A DNA stretch of 64,000 nucleotides. Source: Pyxicephalus adspersus (lineage: Eukaryota > Chordata > Amphibia > Anura > Pyxicephalidae). The position numbers and the translations under genes are program-made. Numbering within the stretch: position 1 is the first letter of the stretch; each line of letters starts with the position of its first letter. The notes beneath the pieces are model-generated. The model was given only the letters and a program-made list of their open reading frames with translations, was not told the DNA's origin and did no database searches. The stretch is from NCBI RefSeq assembly GCF_032062135.1, contig NC_092860.1, forward strand, positions 69,163,082 through 69,227,081. The letters run 5' to 3'. This document shows positions 24,021 to 36,655 of this stretch, piece by piece.

Positions 24021-24239
24021 AAGATGCCAGAGACAAATTGGTCTAGAGCACCGGGTCTCTAAAAAAGAACATTTTTTGTTTGTTTGTTTGTCATGTTTTG
24101 ACCTGGAAAAGGGAAGACACAGGTCTTCAACAGCAGCCTACAGTAACATCAGTCTGAATGCTCCCAATCTCGGGTTCATACCTACTTGGCAGCCTGTGTC
24201 CCAACCCTAGGGTTGAAACAAGAAGGGGGGGGGGTGGTA

Positions 24240-25347
24240 TGTAACAGCTGACAAAGAAATCACAGGGCTTGAGTACTTTTCTGTTTAGTCAGCCAGTTTT
24301 CCTTTTGACCTGAAGATGAGGTTGAAGTACCAAGCTGAATGACAATGAGCTTCTTGGCCAAGTGGGGGAGCTAAAGAGGCCTGGGTATAATCAGGTGTAA
24401 CTGTCAAAGCTGAAATGCATCCAATTAGGCTGGGGATATAAACTCCCAGCCTGCTTTTTTCCTGGGGCTCTGTCTTGGCTGGTGAGCTGGGAGGAGGTCC
24501 AAGGTGAACTGTGAGTAAAGACACAGGCCTTAGAGTCCTACACAGCACTAGGTTGGGCTGGATTGTTAGTAAAGGGATCTAACAGTAAGTTAGAAGCCAA
24601 AGGCCAGGCTTTATTTTTGCTGTTTGTTTCATTTTGGCTGTGTTGGAAGTGACCAAAATTGATATGAATATGATTTGTATGTAAAGACAATTCTGCCTTC
24701 TTGGAAACAAGCTATAAACCCAATTATCTGTGGAAACAGATGCAGTCCTTCAAACATCAAAGGATTGCTAAACGGAGACAATGATTAATCTTTCATGAGT
24801 GGATGTCTGAGGATCATTAACACATTGGCCAGTTTGACCACCTGGTAGCAGTTCCTGCCTAAACCAATTTACTATTGCTTCAGTCGTCCTGGAGGGGGCA
24901 GGGGATGTGACAACAATCCCAAGCCTGGGACAAGGACAGTCTGTGTGACCTCTTGATCAAGACTTCACCAAGGATGAGTCAACAATGTGATTCACTCTGG
25001 ACTTGCAGTGGGGTGTGGTTCAAGGAGAGAAAACGCTGGTGTGTATGTGGGTGTGAGAGAGATTGACTATGTGCTAGATATAGAGCTAGACCCCTTTCCT
25101 ATAAACCCTATACCTTCCTATTTGTCCTGAAAATCATATGTATATAATATCCTAAGCTGTAAATAAACTTTTCCCTTTTGTAAGATCTATTGGTCCTTCT
25201 TAAAAACAAAGCACCCCAAACAGAGTACATTCTACAGCCTGTTTTTGTGTGTAAATAGTAGTTGTGAACAATAACCCTTGTTGCACGGATAACCTGCTGA
25301 CCCTGTTTCCTGTTTGAAACACCCCTGTTGCTATGGGCGATCTCACA
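24240..25347 (+). mobile_element. LTR-like block preceded by a polypurine tract
   Basis: A purine tract (AAGAAGGGGGGGGGTGG-like, 24220-24238) stands directly before TGTAACAGCTGAC, and the block ends GCGATCTCACA at 25347, giving TG...CA ends. Inside are TATAAA at 24437-24442 and AATAAA at 25162-25167, in the order expected for U3-R-U5. The last ~60 bases (CTGTTTCCTGTTTGAAACACCC ... TCACA) recur in reverse orientation at 40938-41000, supporting a shared 3' terminus. No matching 5' LTR, target duplication or gag/pol was found. L1 sequence resumes right after it. Old retrovirus-like or Gypsy-like origin cannot be decided. Confidence 0.5.
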
Positions 25348-26446
25348 ATGCATAAAATGGTGCTCCCATGCAAAGCAAAAAAACAAAAACAAATATAAAA
25401 TCCTTTCCAGATGGTATTTATGCCCTGCAAATTTACGCCGCATATCCTCGTCCTCCTCTGACAGATGCTGGCATTGCCAACCCCAAAGGGGAACAATAAA
25501 ACACGTATGATGGGAATGCCCAGAAGTAATTGTCTCTAGAATAAGATAATACAACACTATCACAGGCTCTGATGTACGTAATACACCTAAAGTGACCCTG
25601 TTGTCAGTGATACCAGGATCAATAAAATCCCCTAGAGAGATGTTCTCTGTCACTTACGACAGCTAGGGCTATCATCCCTAGAATATGGAAACAAACAACA
25701 GTCCCCAGCATGAAAGATAATGGCTATCTGAGCTGGAAAAGATCCACCATATGTAACAGCTTGCCATGGAGGACAGGGATCAGAAAAATATAAGATGACA
25801 TAATCGGTTTGGGATTGTTTCCAGGAATCATCCCAATACCAAACATTATGCCCATGAGAGGTAACACAAAAACATGGCATTGGGGGTGTGGATTTACCTC
25901 CCACTACCACCCTATTAGTATAACAGCTCCCTATTAAATCTCTGCCCAATACAAATGTTCATTCCCTTCCTTTTCACCCCACCCCTGAATGTTAGGGCTA
26001 ATCATATTGTGTTTAACCCTGTCAGCCATATGTTGGAATATAATTACAATCGTGTATATATGTGCATTAACTCTCACTGAATGGAACATTAGCTAAGCGA
26101 AAGCGATGAATATAACATTGTTAAACTACCTACAATGGTGAAAGTCGATATTTCTAGTGTTTCAATGCTAATGTTACAGAGAAATGGATCCAACAAACAT
26201 TTGTATTTTCATTCATCTAAAATTTGTAAGCATTTGTAACTAACGTTACGTTCATTGTATTTTATTTGATGCTGAGTTTTCACATCCTCCACCACTTCCC
26301 ATTTTGTGTCCCTTCCCTCTTTTTTGTTGGTTCTCCTGAATTCCCCCTTTAAGGTATTGTTTTGAAATACTGCAATATATGTATATATATTTTGTTCTTT
26401 ATATGTTATAAAAATGAAAATCTCAATAAAAATGATTAAAACAAAG
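25348..26446 (+). mobile_element. L1-type LINE C-terminus and 3' UTR
   Basis: A frame at about 25400-25510 reads 'SRWYLCPANLRR' and 'SDRCWHCQPQRGTIKHV', followed by TGA where Trp is usual and then WECP. This is the C-terminal CCHC-like motif of L1 ORF2. Downstream frames are broken. The end, AAAATCTCAATAAAAATGAT then AAAACAAAG at about 26416-26446, resembles an L1 3' end. It completes the element begun at 21508. Confidence 0.7.
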
Positions 26447-27336
26447 GTATTCATGTTTCGGATTTTGGACAAGCTGCTTCATCAGGAAAAACACTGTTCA
26501 ATTTATCTGTGAATAAACAGACCTTCATATTACCATTAAGTTCAACAATAACTCATGTATTTGTAAAATAAACAGCATAAATCATCATTTGCATATATCT
26601 TATAACCACATATCACCTCTCATGCACTCCTGGTCACAGTCATGTAAATAAATGCCAAAAATGAGGGAAAGCAAGGGTGTGGGGTGTATATCAACCCACC
26701 TCCCGGGTGAAATATATAAACAGATCAAACACTTAATTAGTAGAAAATCAGCAATGGTAAACAATATGTATCACCATTACCTCCTACCAAGCCCATAATC
26801 TATCAATAATGCCTCCATATACACGATTACTGTCTATCAAAGAAAAAAAAACTCTAGGTATCCTATGACATAATCCTACCACAGATACCGAGGTCATACA
26901 ATGAGTGGACAGGCAGTGAGAGGACAGCAGAAGGGCTGGTAGAGACCAGCTCCCCTCTCTGCCCCTCGATCAGTGTACATATACACCAGTGCCTTGCCCC
27001 TCGCTAACCACATATAGTATTGGATCCTGGAATGGGGAAAAATTTTGAGTGTTCGTATGGGGCTGGGGTTAAAGAAAATGGTTGTTTATGAAAAGTTGAG
27101 TTATTGTTATTTATTTAAATTTTCTAAAGGTATGTATATAGTGTACAATACTGGTATCTTTTACAGTATGAGGTAATGTGATGAAGGTTAAAATATTTTA
27201 CTGAAGTTTTACCAAATTTTATATGGTGATATATATGTGCAAGAATATCTTATAACCAATGTTTTTAACATCTGAAAATTAGTACAATCCAAGGAAGGTA
27301 TACTTGTTAATAAAGTAATAGATACCTATTTACATA
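26447..27336. other. Repeat-like tail after L1, unclassified
   Basis: Starts with ATGTTTCGGATTTTGGACAA then GCTGCTTCATCAGG, a motif that also follows the L1 3' end near 42350. The rest has no recognised coding or terminal sequence. Confidence 0.4.
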
Positions 27337-27682
27337 TACAGGTTGACAATCGAAAATCTGGCCATCAATAATCCGGTTCTTTCAGTTTTCTGGATTGAAT
27401 TTCAGGTCACATTTTCAATACAGAGACTCTAGTACACTGTTTGGCCACTAATGTTTTGATGGCGCTGTTCTGCAGAAACAGCTGTTAGGTCTGCTTGCTA
27501 AACTAAATACACGTTGAGACATCCCTGCTGGCTGCTCCCTGGAACTGTGCCAGATGTCCGCGGATGCTGCGAGAGGAAGGCTGGCCTGTATGTGGAGGTA
27601 AGTATAAAAAAAATCTGGAATTTTCAAAAATCCGGCACACCTCAGGTCCGTAGGTTGCCAGATCTTTGATTGTCAACCTATA
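27337..27682. mobile_element. pogo/Tigger-like MITE
   Basis: TA-CAGGTTGACAATCGAAAATC at 27337 and GATCTTTGATTGTCAACCTA-TA ending at 27682 form inverted ends of about 23 bp. The CAGGTTGAC terminus with TA flanks is the form seen in pogo/Tigger elements. The interior holds a second inverted pair (ATCCGG/TCCGG-type words) and no transposase. Length without the TA is 342 bp. Confidence 0.8.
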
Positions 27683-28429
27683 CATAGTTGTCACACAATA
27701 TATTATTATGGAATAAGAGCATAGCTCATTTTTGACAGTAGAAATAAATCCTATAAAAGTTACACAGTTAAAGATGTATATAAGTCAAACATAAATAAAT
27801 GTATAAGTCTATAAATAAATAAACAAACAGAAGTGAACTATTTGGTCCTTCTGATGTGTACATACATATCTATCAGATGTTAATAGATATCACATACATA
27901 TCAAAGTTCAGATAATCAAGAACATGGGCAATCATGAAACACTGGAATGACCTATAATATATACAGACGTATAGTATTGATAAATTAAAAAAATATATAT
28001 CTTAGGCATAAATAAGTTTTAAACACTAATAATACTTGTCTACATACATAGAATGTATGTGTTACTCACTGTATCCTGGAAGTACAGGGGTGTACGTAAA
28101 TGAGTGATTTTAAAATACATATATGATCATATAGATAGCCTATAAAACATTCACATTGATTGATAACTTATATGTTGGTTATAGTTCAAAGAAAAGGTTT
28201 GAAACTTAACATGTCATTTAGTCCAGGCATAATTTTAGCCCAGAGTGTAACTAATCCATTTGGTCTCTAGTTGTAATAGTTAATAATGGAAAGCGCAAAT
28301 TTTTTGTGAAGTTTCGCCAATGCCCAGGTGGAGAGGGAAGGTCCACCCACCCTCCACTTTCCTGATTGGCGGAAACAAGGGCAACATGTTTTACCCAGGC
28401 ATGCACATAAACTGTAGGCCATACAGTAC
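27683..28429. other. Intergenic, no recognised element
   Basis: AT-rich, rich in ATACATAT words. No coding or repeat signature could be named. Confidence 0.35.
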
Positions 28430-30790
<2,361 letters not shown>

Positions 30791-30850
30791 GGACATAATT
30801 TGGTGAGTTATGCCTAAGAATTACAGGCCTACAATGTAAAATAATTTTTT

Positions 30851-30918
30851 ATGAAAGACAATGTACCGCTTTTAGACATATAAATTCAGACAGAAATTAC
30901 CCGCCCAGGAGGTTAAAA
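30851..30918. repeat. 68-bp dispersed repeat, copy 1
   Basis: ATGAAAGACAATGTACCGCT then TTTAGACA ... GGAGGTTAAAA. The same 68-bp string with about 14 changes and no length difference occurs at 57951-58018. Reversed, it begins TTAACCTCCTGGGCGGGTAA, close to the start of the insertion at 34536 (TTAACCCCCTGAGTGGTAA), so these may be termini of one transposon group with TTAA targets. Confidence 0.7.
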
Positions 30919-32805
30919 CTAGAATAGTTTTAATTTAAAATAGAAACACATTGAAATGTTTCTAGTTACCATAACATACATGTACCAAATAAGGGATGAC
31001 AAATCAAGAATCTCTGCAATGGATACGTCCCGTATGTACATGTTCTTACTACTACATCTTCAGGACCCTACATATCCCTGTTTCCTCCCACATTTCCAGT
31101 TGCTAAAATCTCTCTGTTACAGAGCTAATAAGGGTCACAGAATGTAAGTGGTCAGCTATGTGTAACAGGCAGCTTACCAGCCTCTCAGTCCCTTGCTCCA
31201 CAGCGTTTGCAGATTTGACTCCAGGCGGCAGTGAGCGAAGAGTCTCCCCCTTGGCAGGGTTCTATGGCACGTTTAAGGGGTAATTGCACCACAACCTGAC
31301 CACCACACCAGAATGTTAATGGTAATGGATAGAAATAATGGTAGTCACTCTTTATTAGTTTAATTAGTTTATTCTTATCATGAGACAATTAATTATTATT
31401 GATATGGATACTAGTAGTCCTTTATGTGTATATTTTTTACTCACAATTGTTTATACGGGTTGTACATGGGGTTTCTGTTTATTGTGTATGAATTATTCAG
31501 TTTCTAAATTGTGGAATATACATATAATCATGTATTGTTTTGGTGATTAATGTCATTAATGTAGGTGTACTACGGCTTGTGCAAAAATGGTGTGAGCTTT
31601 AAGAAAGGGTCAAGGCTCAGACTCCAAGCAGTACCCAGGTCTTCTCCAGAGCCTCTAGTGGTGAGGATGTTGCATTGCTGGTTACTGCAAGGTTGCGGTC
31701 CTTGGGCAAACAGGGGTGGGCAGGATGATATGTGGTACCAAATCACTAAGCAAGAGAATTGTCAACGAAGACTGGGGTCGAGGCAGGCAGCAGGCAAGAG
31801 AGGTCAGGTCACAAGCCAGCAATCAACTAAATCTGGAAGAGCAAGCGCCTCCATTTTAGGGAAGAATAGGTAAGTGTGATATTTACTTTAAATGTTAAAG
31901 TTGTTCATCAATTAATACATTTAGGATAATATGAAGGTTGCATTTGTTTGTCATGACTCTACCCCTAAGGGCTTTCCACTGTATCCCCTCTTTAACCATC
32001 TTTATTGAGAGAACTTCTCCAGTCCACTTCCTCTTTGTGGTAGTATATGATTGTATGTAAGCAACTATTCCTATGGCTATGTATAATAATATTTATTATA
32101 TCAATACATTGTAAATTTTGTTTAAAATTTTTTTAATCATAATGTAGGTTGCATGAATCCTGAAAGAAAAACATACATCCTTTTCTGAAAAAGCTGTATG
32201 TTTTTCTTTCCCAAAACATGTCAAACTATACTATTGAGAGATATTGTTCAGATCATTGAGATGGTTATGGAAATTTTTTTCAACAATAACCTTGTACAAT
32301 TTTTAAATTTTGTATAATAAATGTGGTTTTAGATGTATTTTGATTATTGAATGCCTTAAAGTTCCTATTGTTGGCTACACTTGTGATACATGATTCTTTT
32401 TGGGATGTGGCATTGTTCAATTCATTAGTTGGAGTAAAGCCCTGTTTCTATTACAGAATTTAATAAAAATCGTCCATAAACATACCATAAAATACTAATT
32501 CAACTTAACAAACAAATTTTTATATATTCGATAGGGAACAGGGAAAAAAAATGTTTTTGTAATAATAATATAAAAGGTTTAAAACAAACTTATTTAAACC
32601 TTCCACCCTAGTAGCCTGTAAATTTAAATTTCATCTTGTTTCACATTTTAATAGTTCCCTATCCAAATCACCCCCTCTAATATTTGGGTAGACACGATCC
32701 AATGCAAAAAAATCTTAATTGATTTACATCAAAATTGTGCATGATCTCTATATGTTGACTTGGAGGAGTTACAATTCTCCCACTTGTGATGTACACACGT
32801 TTGTG
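30919..32805. other. Intergenic, no confident element
   Basis: The frame over 31565-31873 is open but shows no known domain and looks like repeat-derived DNA. A pair of inverted segments (AAGAAAAACATACATCC and CTGTATGTTTTTCTTTC, about 32164-32212) could form a hairpin. Confidence 0.35.
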
Positions 32806-32998
32806 AACAGTTGGGCAAAATTAGGGTTGACAAAGCACCAGAACCTGATGGATTACATCCATGTATCCTCAAAGAGCTGAGCTTGGTTATTTCAAAGCCA
32901 TTATTTCCAATTTTTAGAGACTCTTTAGTCACTGGCATGGTATTGATGGATCAGCGCAAGGCCATTGTGGTTCCTATCTTCAAAAAGGGAGCAAAGTA
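32806..32998 (+). mobile_element. CR1-like RT fragment, outer element 5' piece
   Basis: Reads 'DKAPEPDGLHPCILKELSLV' and 'VVPIFKKGAK', CR1 RT fingers in + orientation, then stops dead where the reversed CR1 3' end begins at 33001. CR1 in + orientation resumes at 35000, so the reversed copy has probably split it. Confidence 0.75.
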
Positions 32999-33000
32999 TC

Positions 33001-34998
33001 TTTACTTTAAAGCTTTAATACCCAGTTATATTCTGTGCTTCTAGAAATGCATTCAGCTTTTTCTTAAAGCAATCTATAGTAGTTGCTGAAACTACTTCCT
33101 GAGGGAGCTGATTCGACATTTTCACAGACCTTACAGTGATGAATCGCTTCCTTATCCGGAGCTTAAACTTCTTTTTCTCCACACGCAAATAGTGCCCTCT
33201 TGTTTTTTGTAATGATCTCAAAGTGAATATTTGGGAAGAGAGTTTTCTATACGGACAATTTTCTATATTTATACAGGGTGATCATTTCCCCCCTTATATG
33301 TCTCCTTTCAAGGGAGAATAGATTCAGTTCAGCTAATATCACATCATAGCTGAGCTCTTCCATTCCTTTTATTAGTTTTTTTGCCCTTCTCTGCACTCTC
33401 TCCAAATCCATAATCTCCTTTTTTTGTGAACTGGTGCCCAAAACTGGACTGCATATTCCAGATGTGGTCTGACCAATGCTTTGTACAGGGGCAGGATTAT
33501 GTCTCCATCTCTGGAGTCTATTCCTATTTTATTACAAGAAAGTGCTTTACTAGCTTTAGATATTACAGCTTGGCATTGCATGCTGGTATTAAGTCTATGA
33601 TCTACCAGAACCCCCAGATCATTTTCTATTTCTGACTCCTCCAAATGTATTCCTCCTAGACAGTATGAAGCATGCATGTTGTTAGCCCCCAAGTGCATAA
33701 CTTTACATTTATCTATATTAAATGTCATTTGCCACTTGACAGCCCAATCAAACAGTACATCCAGGTCTGCTTGTAGATTATGGACATTCTGTATGGACCT
33801 AATTCCATAACATAGCTTGGTGTCATCTGCAAACACAGAAGTGGTACTTTTGATCCCAAACTCTCTATCATTTATAAATATGTTAAACAGTAAAGGTCCC
33901 AACACTGAACCCTGGAGTACACCAATAATAACCTTAGACCATTCAGAGTATGAATCATTAATTACATTTCTTTGGATTAATCCTTTAATCCACTTTTCTA
34001 TTTACTGATTGACTTTTCTAAACCTAATGACCCCAACTTGCATATTAACCGTCTGGGGTACTGTGTCAAATGCTTTAGCAAAGTTCAAGTACACTATATC
34101 AATTGCTTTTCCACTGTCTACCTGCTTACTTCCTCATAAAAAGAGAGTAAATTTGTTTGATAACTTCAGACTTTCTTGAAGCAATGTTGAATATCACTAT
34201 AAAATTATTTTCTAGCAGAAACTTGTCTATGTGGTTCTTTATCAAACTCTCTAGGACCTTTCCAACCATGGATGTTAAACTAACCGGTCTGTAGTTGCCT
34301 GGTAATGATTTTGCTCCCTTTTTGAAGATAGGAACAACATTGGCCTTAAGCCAATCTATGGGTACCATGCCAGTGACTAAATAGTCTGTAAAAATTAGAA
34401 ATAATGGCTTTGAAATAACCGAGCTCAGCTCTTTCAGTACACCTGGATGTAATCCATCGGGTCCTGGTGCGTTGTCAACCTTAATTGTGCCCAACTGTTT
34501 CTCAATCATATCAATTTTGAGCCATTTTGACTCAATTAACCCCCTGAGTGGTAACCCAGGGTAGAGTGTGACTCAGGGTAGATAAAAAGACGCTAAAAGC
34601 AGGAACACTGAGTCACAGTCGGGGTAGGTAAACCTAAATCGGGTCTTACCCGATCCGTAGGCGTCCTGCGTCATCCTTCTCTGCGATGTCCGTCTTCTCT
34701 CTTCCTCCAGCCGGCTTCCTCTGCACTCCATGAGTCAGCGGTAAGTTCCCGGTGACATTGGTGTGTGTGCTTTGCCATTTTTCCTTGTGCACACAGAGTT
34801 AAAAAAGTGTTTAGTAAATCTGCCTTTTCGTTATCCCCAGTTATCAACCAAGATACATCCTTTAAGGGATCTACATGCTCAGATCTGGTCTTTTTGCTAT
34901 TAATATATTTAAAAGAATTTGGGGGTTCGCCTTACAATCCTTTGCAATCTGTCTTTCATTTTTAATTTTTGCAGATTTTATCACCTTTTTACATGTAA
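33001..34998 (-). mobile_element. CR1-like LINE, reversed copy with most of the RT
   Basis: On the - strand the RT runs from 'KVDNAPGPDGLHPGVLKEL' (frame 34509-34126) through 'GPLLFNIFINDREFGIKST', 'VFADDTKLCYGI' (frame 33905-33372, catalytic FADD intact) to the C-terminal 'RVQRRAKKLIKGMEEL' and 'SLERRHIRGEMI', and a 3' end with TATATTCTGTGC at 33040. The pre-RT segment is at 34998-34748. A 212-bp unrelated insertion sits at 34536-34747. The reading frame is broken in several places. This is the best preserved CR1 C-terminal RT in the window. Confidence 0.85.
34536..34747. mobile_element. Small insertion in CR1 with TTAA at its left edge
   Basis: Comparing with the CR1 at 8140-8180 shows an extra block starting TTAACCCCCTGAGTGGTAAC and ending near TCAGCGGTAAG, GC-richer than its host. 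It shares its first ~19 bases with the reverse complement of the repeat at 30851-30918. Possibly a piggyBac-type short element; the right boundary is approximate. Confidence 0.5.
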
Positions 34999-34999
34999 T

Positions 35000-35578
35000 G
35001 GAATTAAGTCTATACAAGATGTCTATAATCTACAAGCAGACCTAGATGTACTGTTTGATTGGGCAGCCAAATTATATTTAATATGGATATATGGATAAAT
35101 GTAAAGTTATGCACTTATGCACAACATGCATGCTTCATACTGTCTAGGGGAAATACAGTTAGGGGGTGGGGGTGGAAATGGAAAAGGATCTGGAGGTTCT
35201 GGTAGATCATAGACTTAATAACAGCATGCAATGCCAAGCTGCAATATCTAAAGCTAGTAAAGTACTTTCTTGTATTAAAAGAGGAATAGACTGCAGAGAT
35301 GGAGACATAATCCTGCCCTATGCAGTACAGTTTTGGGTACCAGTTCACAAAAAGGACATTGTGGAGTTAGAGAGAGAGCAGAGAACGGCAACAAAACTAA
35401 TAAATGGAATAGAGGAGCTCAGCTATGAGAGATTAGCTGAACTATATCTATTCTCCCTTGAGAAGAGACATTGAGAAGAGAAGAGACAAAATATATATAT
35501 TTTATTATAGATATACCCTGTATAAATATATAAATGGTCCGTATAGAGAACTCTCTTCCCAATTATTCACTTTGAGAT
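35000..35578 (+). mobile_element. CR1-like RT C-terminal part, outer element
   Basis: In + orientation 'GIKSIQDVYNLQADLDVLFD' (frames broken), then the frame at 35166-35474 with 'VLVDHRLNNSMQCQAAISKA' and 'REQRTATKLINGIEEL'. This is the end of CR1 ORF2. It continues to TTCACTTTGAGATCATTACT at 35578, where a foldback insertion begins. Confidence 0.8.
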
Positions 35579-36299
35579 CATTACTAGGGAAGAGCGAGCA
35601 AATTTAATAAATTTGGTCTGGCGGCAAATTGGGCTGTTCTCGCTTACCAAACATGTAGGCGAGAACAGCCTTTGTAAATTAAGCCGGCAGAATTTTTGGG
35701 ACCTGCAAGACCAATCAGGGGAGCGGATCTCTCAGCTCCGCTCCTGATTCCTCTTGCAGCCCTTTACTAGTTGTATGTGTTCTTGGATAGAGTTTCTCTA
35801 TCCAAAAACACAGGAGTCCTGGGTTCCTGGATAGAAAAACTATAGGGCAGCAACAGCAATAAGAGGAGCGGAGCAGCTCTGCTCCCCTGATTGCTGTTGC
35901 AGCTCTGTACTATTTGTTCCTGGATAGGAGTTTCTCTATCCAGGAACATAATGTGAGTCTCACGGCTGGCTGCTTATAAATGAATGCAGCAAGGGAAAAA
36001 TTCTCTGATTTTTCCCACAGCCGTGTTCATTCATAAACGCAGGCCGCATGACTCACTCTGAGAGGAGGAGTATCGCGGCTGCATTTATCAATGAGGCCAT
36101 GAGAATCCTCCTCTCAGTGAGAGATCGCTGGGCACTACAGGACAGAATGAGGGCTTGCCCTCATTCTGACCTGTAGTGCCCGGGGATCGCTCACTGACAG
36201 GAGGATTCCCACAGCTGTATTTATGAATGCAGCCACGATAATCCTCCTATAGTGATTTCCTGGATTTCCGATCAGAACTTTGAGGAAATTTTCTTTACA
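35579..36299. mobile_element. Foldback element made of four hairpins, inserted in CR1
   Basis: The CR1 text breaks at about 35578 and resumes at about 36300. Between are four successive inverted repeats, each around its own centre: near 35648 (GGGCTGTTCTCGC / GCGAGAACAGCC), near 35880 (TTCCTGGATAG and CAGCAACAGCAAT with their complements), near 36003 (AAATGAATGCAGC ... GGGAAAAA / TTTTTCCC), and 36155. The last is the best: 25-bp arms 36130-36154 and 36157-36181 with one mismatch and a 2-base loop, extending with more mismatches to arms of roughly 75 bp. There is no protein coding. Exact ends and target duplication are not resolved. Confidence 0.75.
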
Positions 36300-36655
36300 A
36301 AGAAGGGATTCTTCACTGTAAGGTCTGTGAAAATGTGGAATCGGCTCCCTGAGGAAAAAGTTTTGCAACTACCATAGATTGCTTTAAAAAAAGCTGGATG
36401 CTTTTCTAGAAGCACAGAATATAACTGGGTATTAAAGCTTTAAAGTAAAGATAACAAAAACTGTTGGTCCAGGTAACATCCGATTGCCTCATGGAATCAG
36501 GAAAGAATTTTTTTCCCTTTGAAGCAAATTGTACCAGGGTTTTTTTTTTGCCTTCAACTATGTCTTATAGGGTTTTATATCAGGGATATGTTTATTTCCC
36601 TATTGTTTGAACTTGATGGACCTATGTCTTTTTTTTAACCTGATCTATTATGTAT
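36300..36655 (+). mobile_element. CR1-like LINE 3' end and UTR, outer element
   Basis: Resumes with AAGGGATTCTTCACTGTAAG, then 'MWNRLPE'-type sequence, the 3' end block AGCACAGAATATAACTGGGT, and a 3' UTR with GAACTTGATGGACCTATGTC then TTTTT and AACCTGATC, widely seen at the 3' end of frog CR1-type repeats. It completes the outer element of the nest that starts at 32806. Confidence 0.8.

Noticed and set aside
24285..25653. Open - strand frames in the LTR-like block as genes
   Set aside because: They overlap LTR signals and L1 3' sequence on the + strand and have no domain.
32806..33200. Twin-priming inversion to explain the head-to-head CR1 pieces
   Set aside because: The + piece abuts the 3' end of the - copy; twin priming would place the inverted part at the 5' end. 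Nested insertion explains both sides better.
35579..36299. Serial hairpins as a CRISPR array or tRNA cluster
   Set aside because: Repeats are inverted and different from one another, without spacers of constant length, in a vertebrate genome; no tRNA arm consensus was found.
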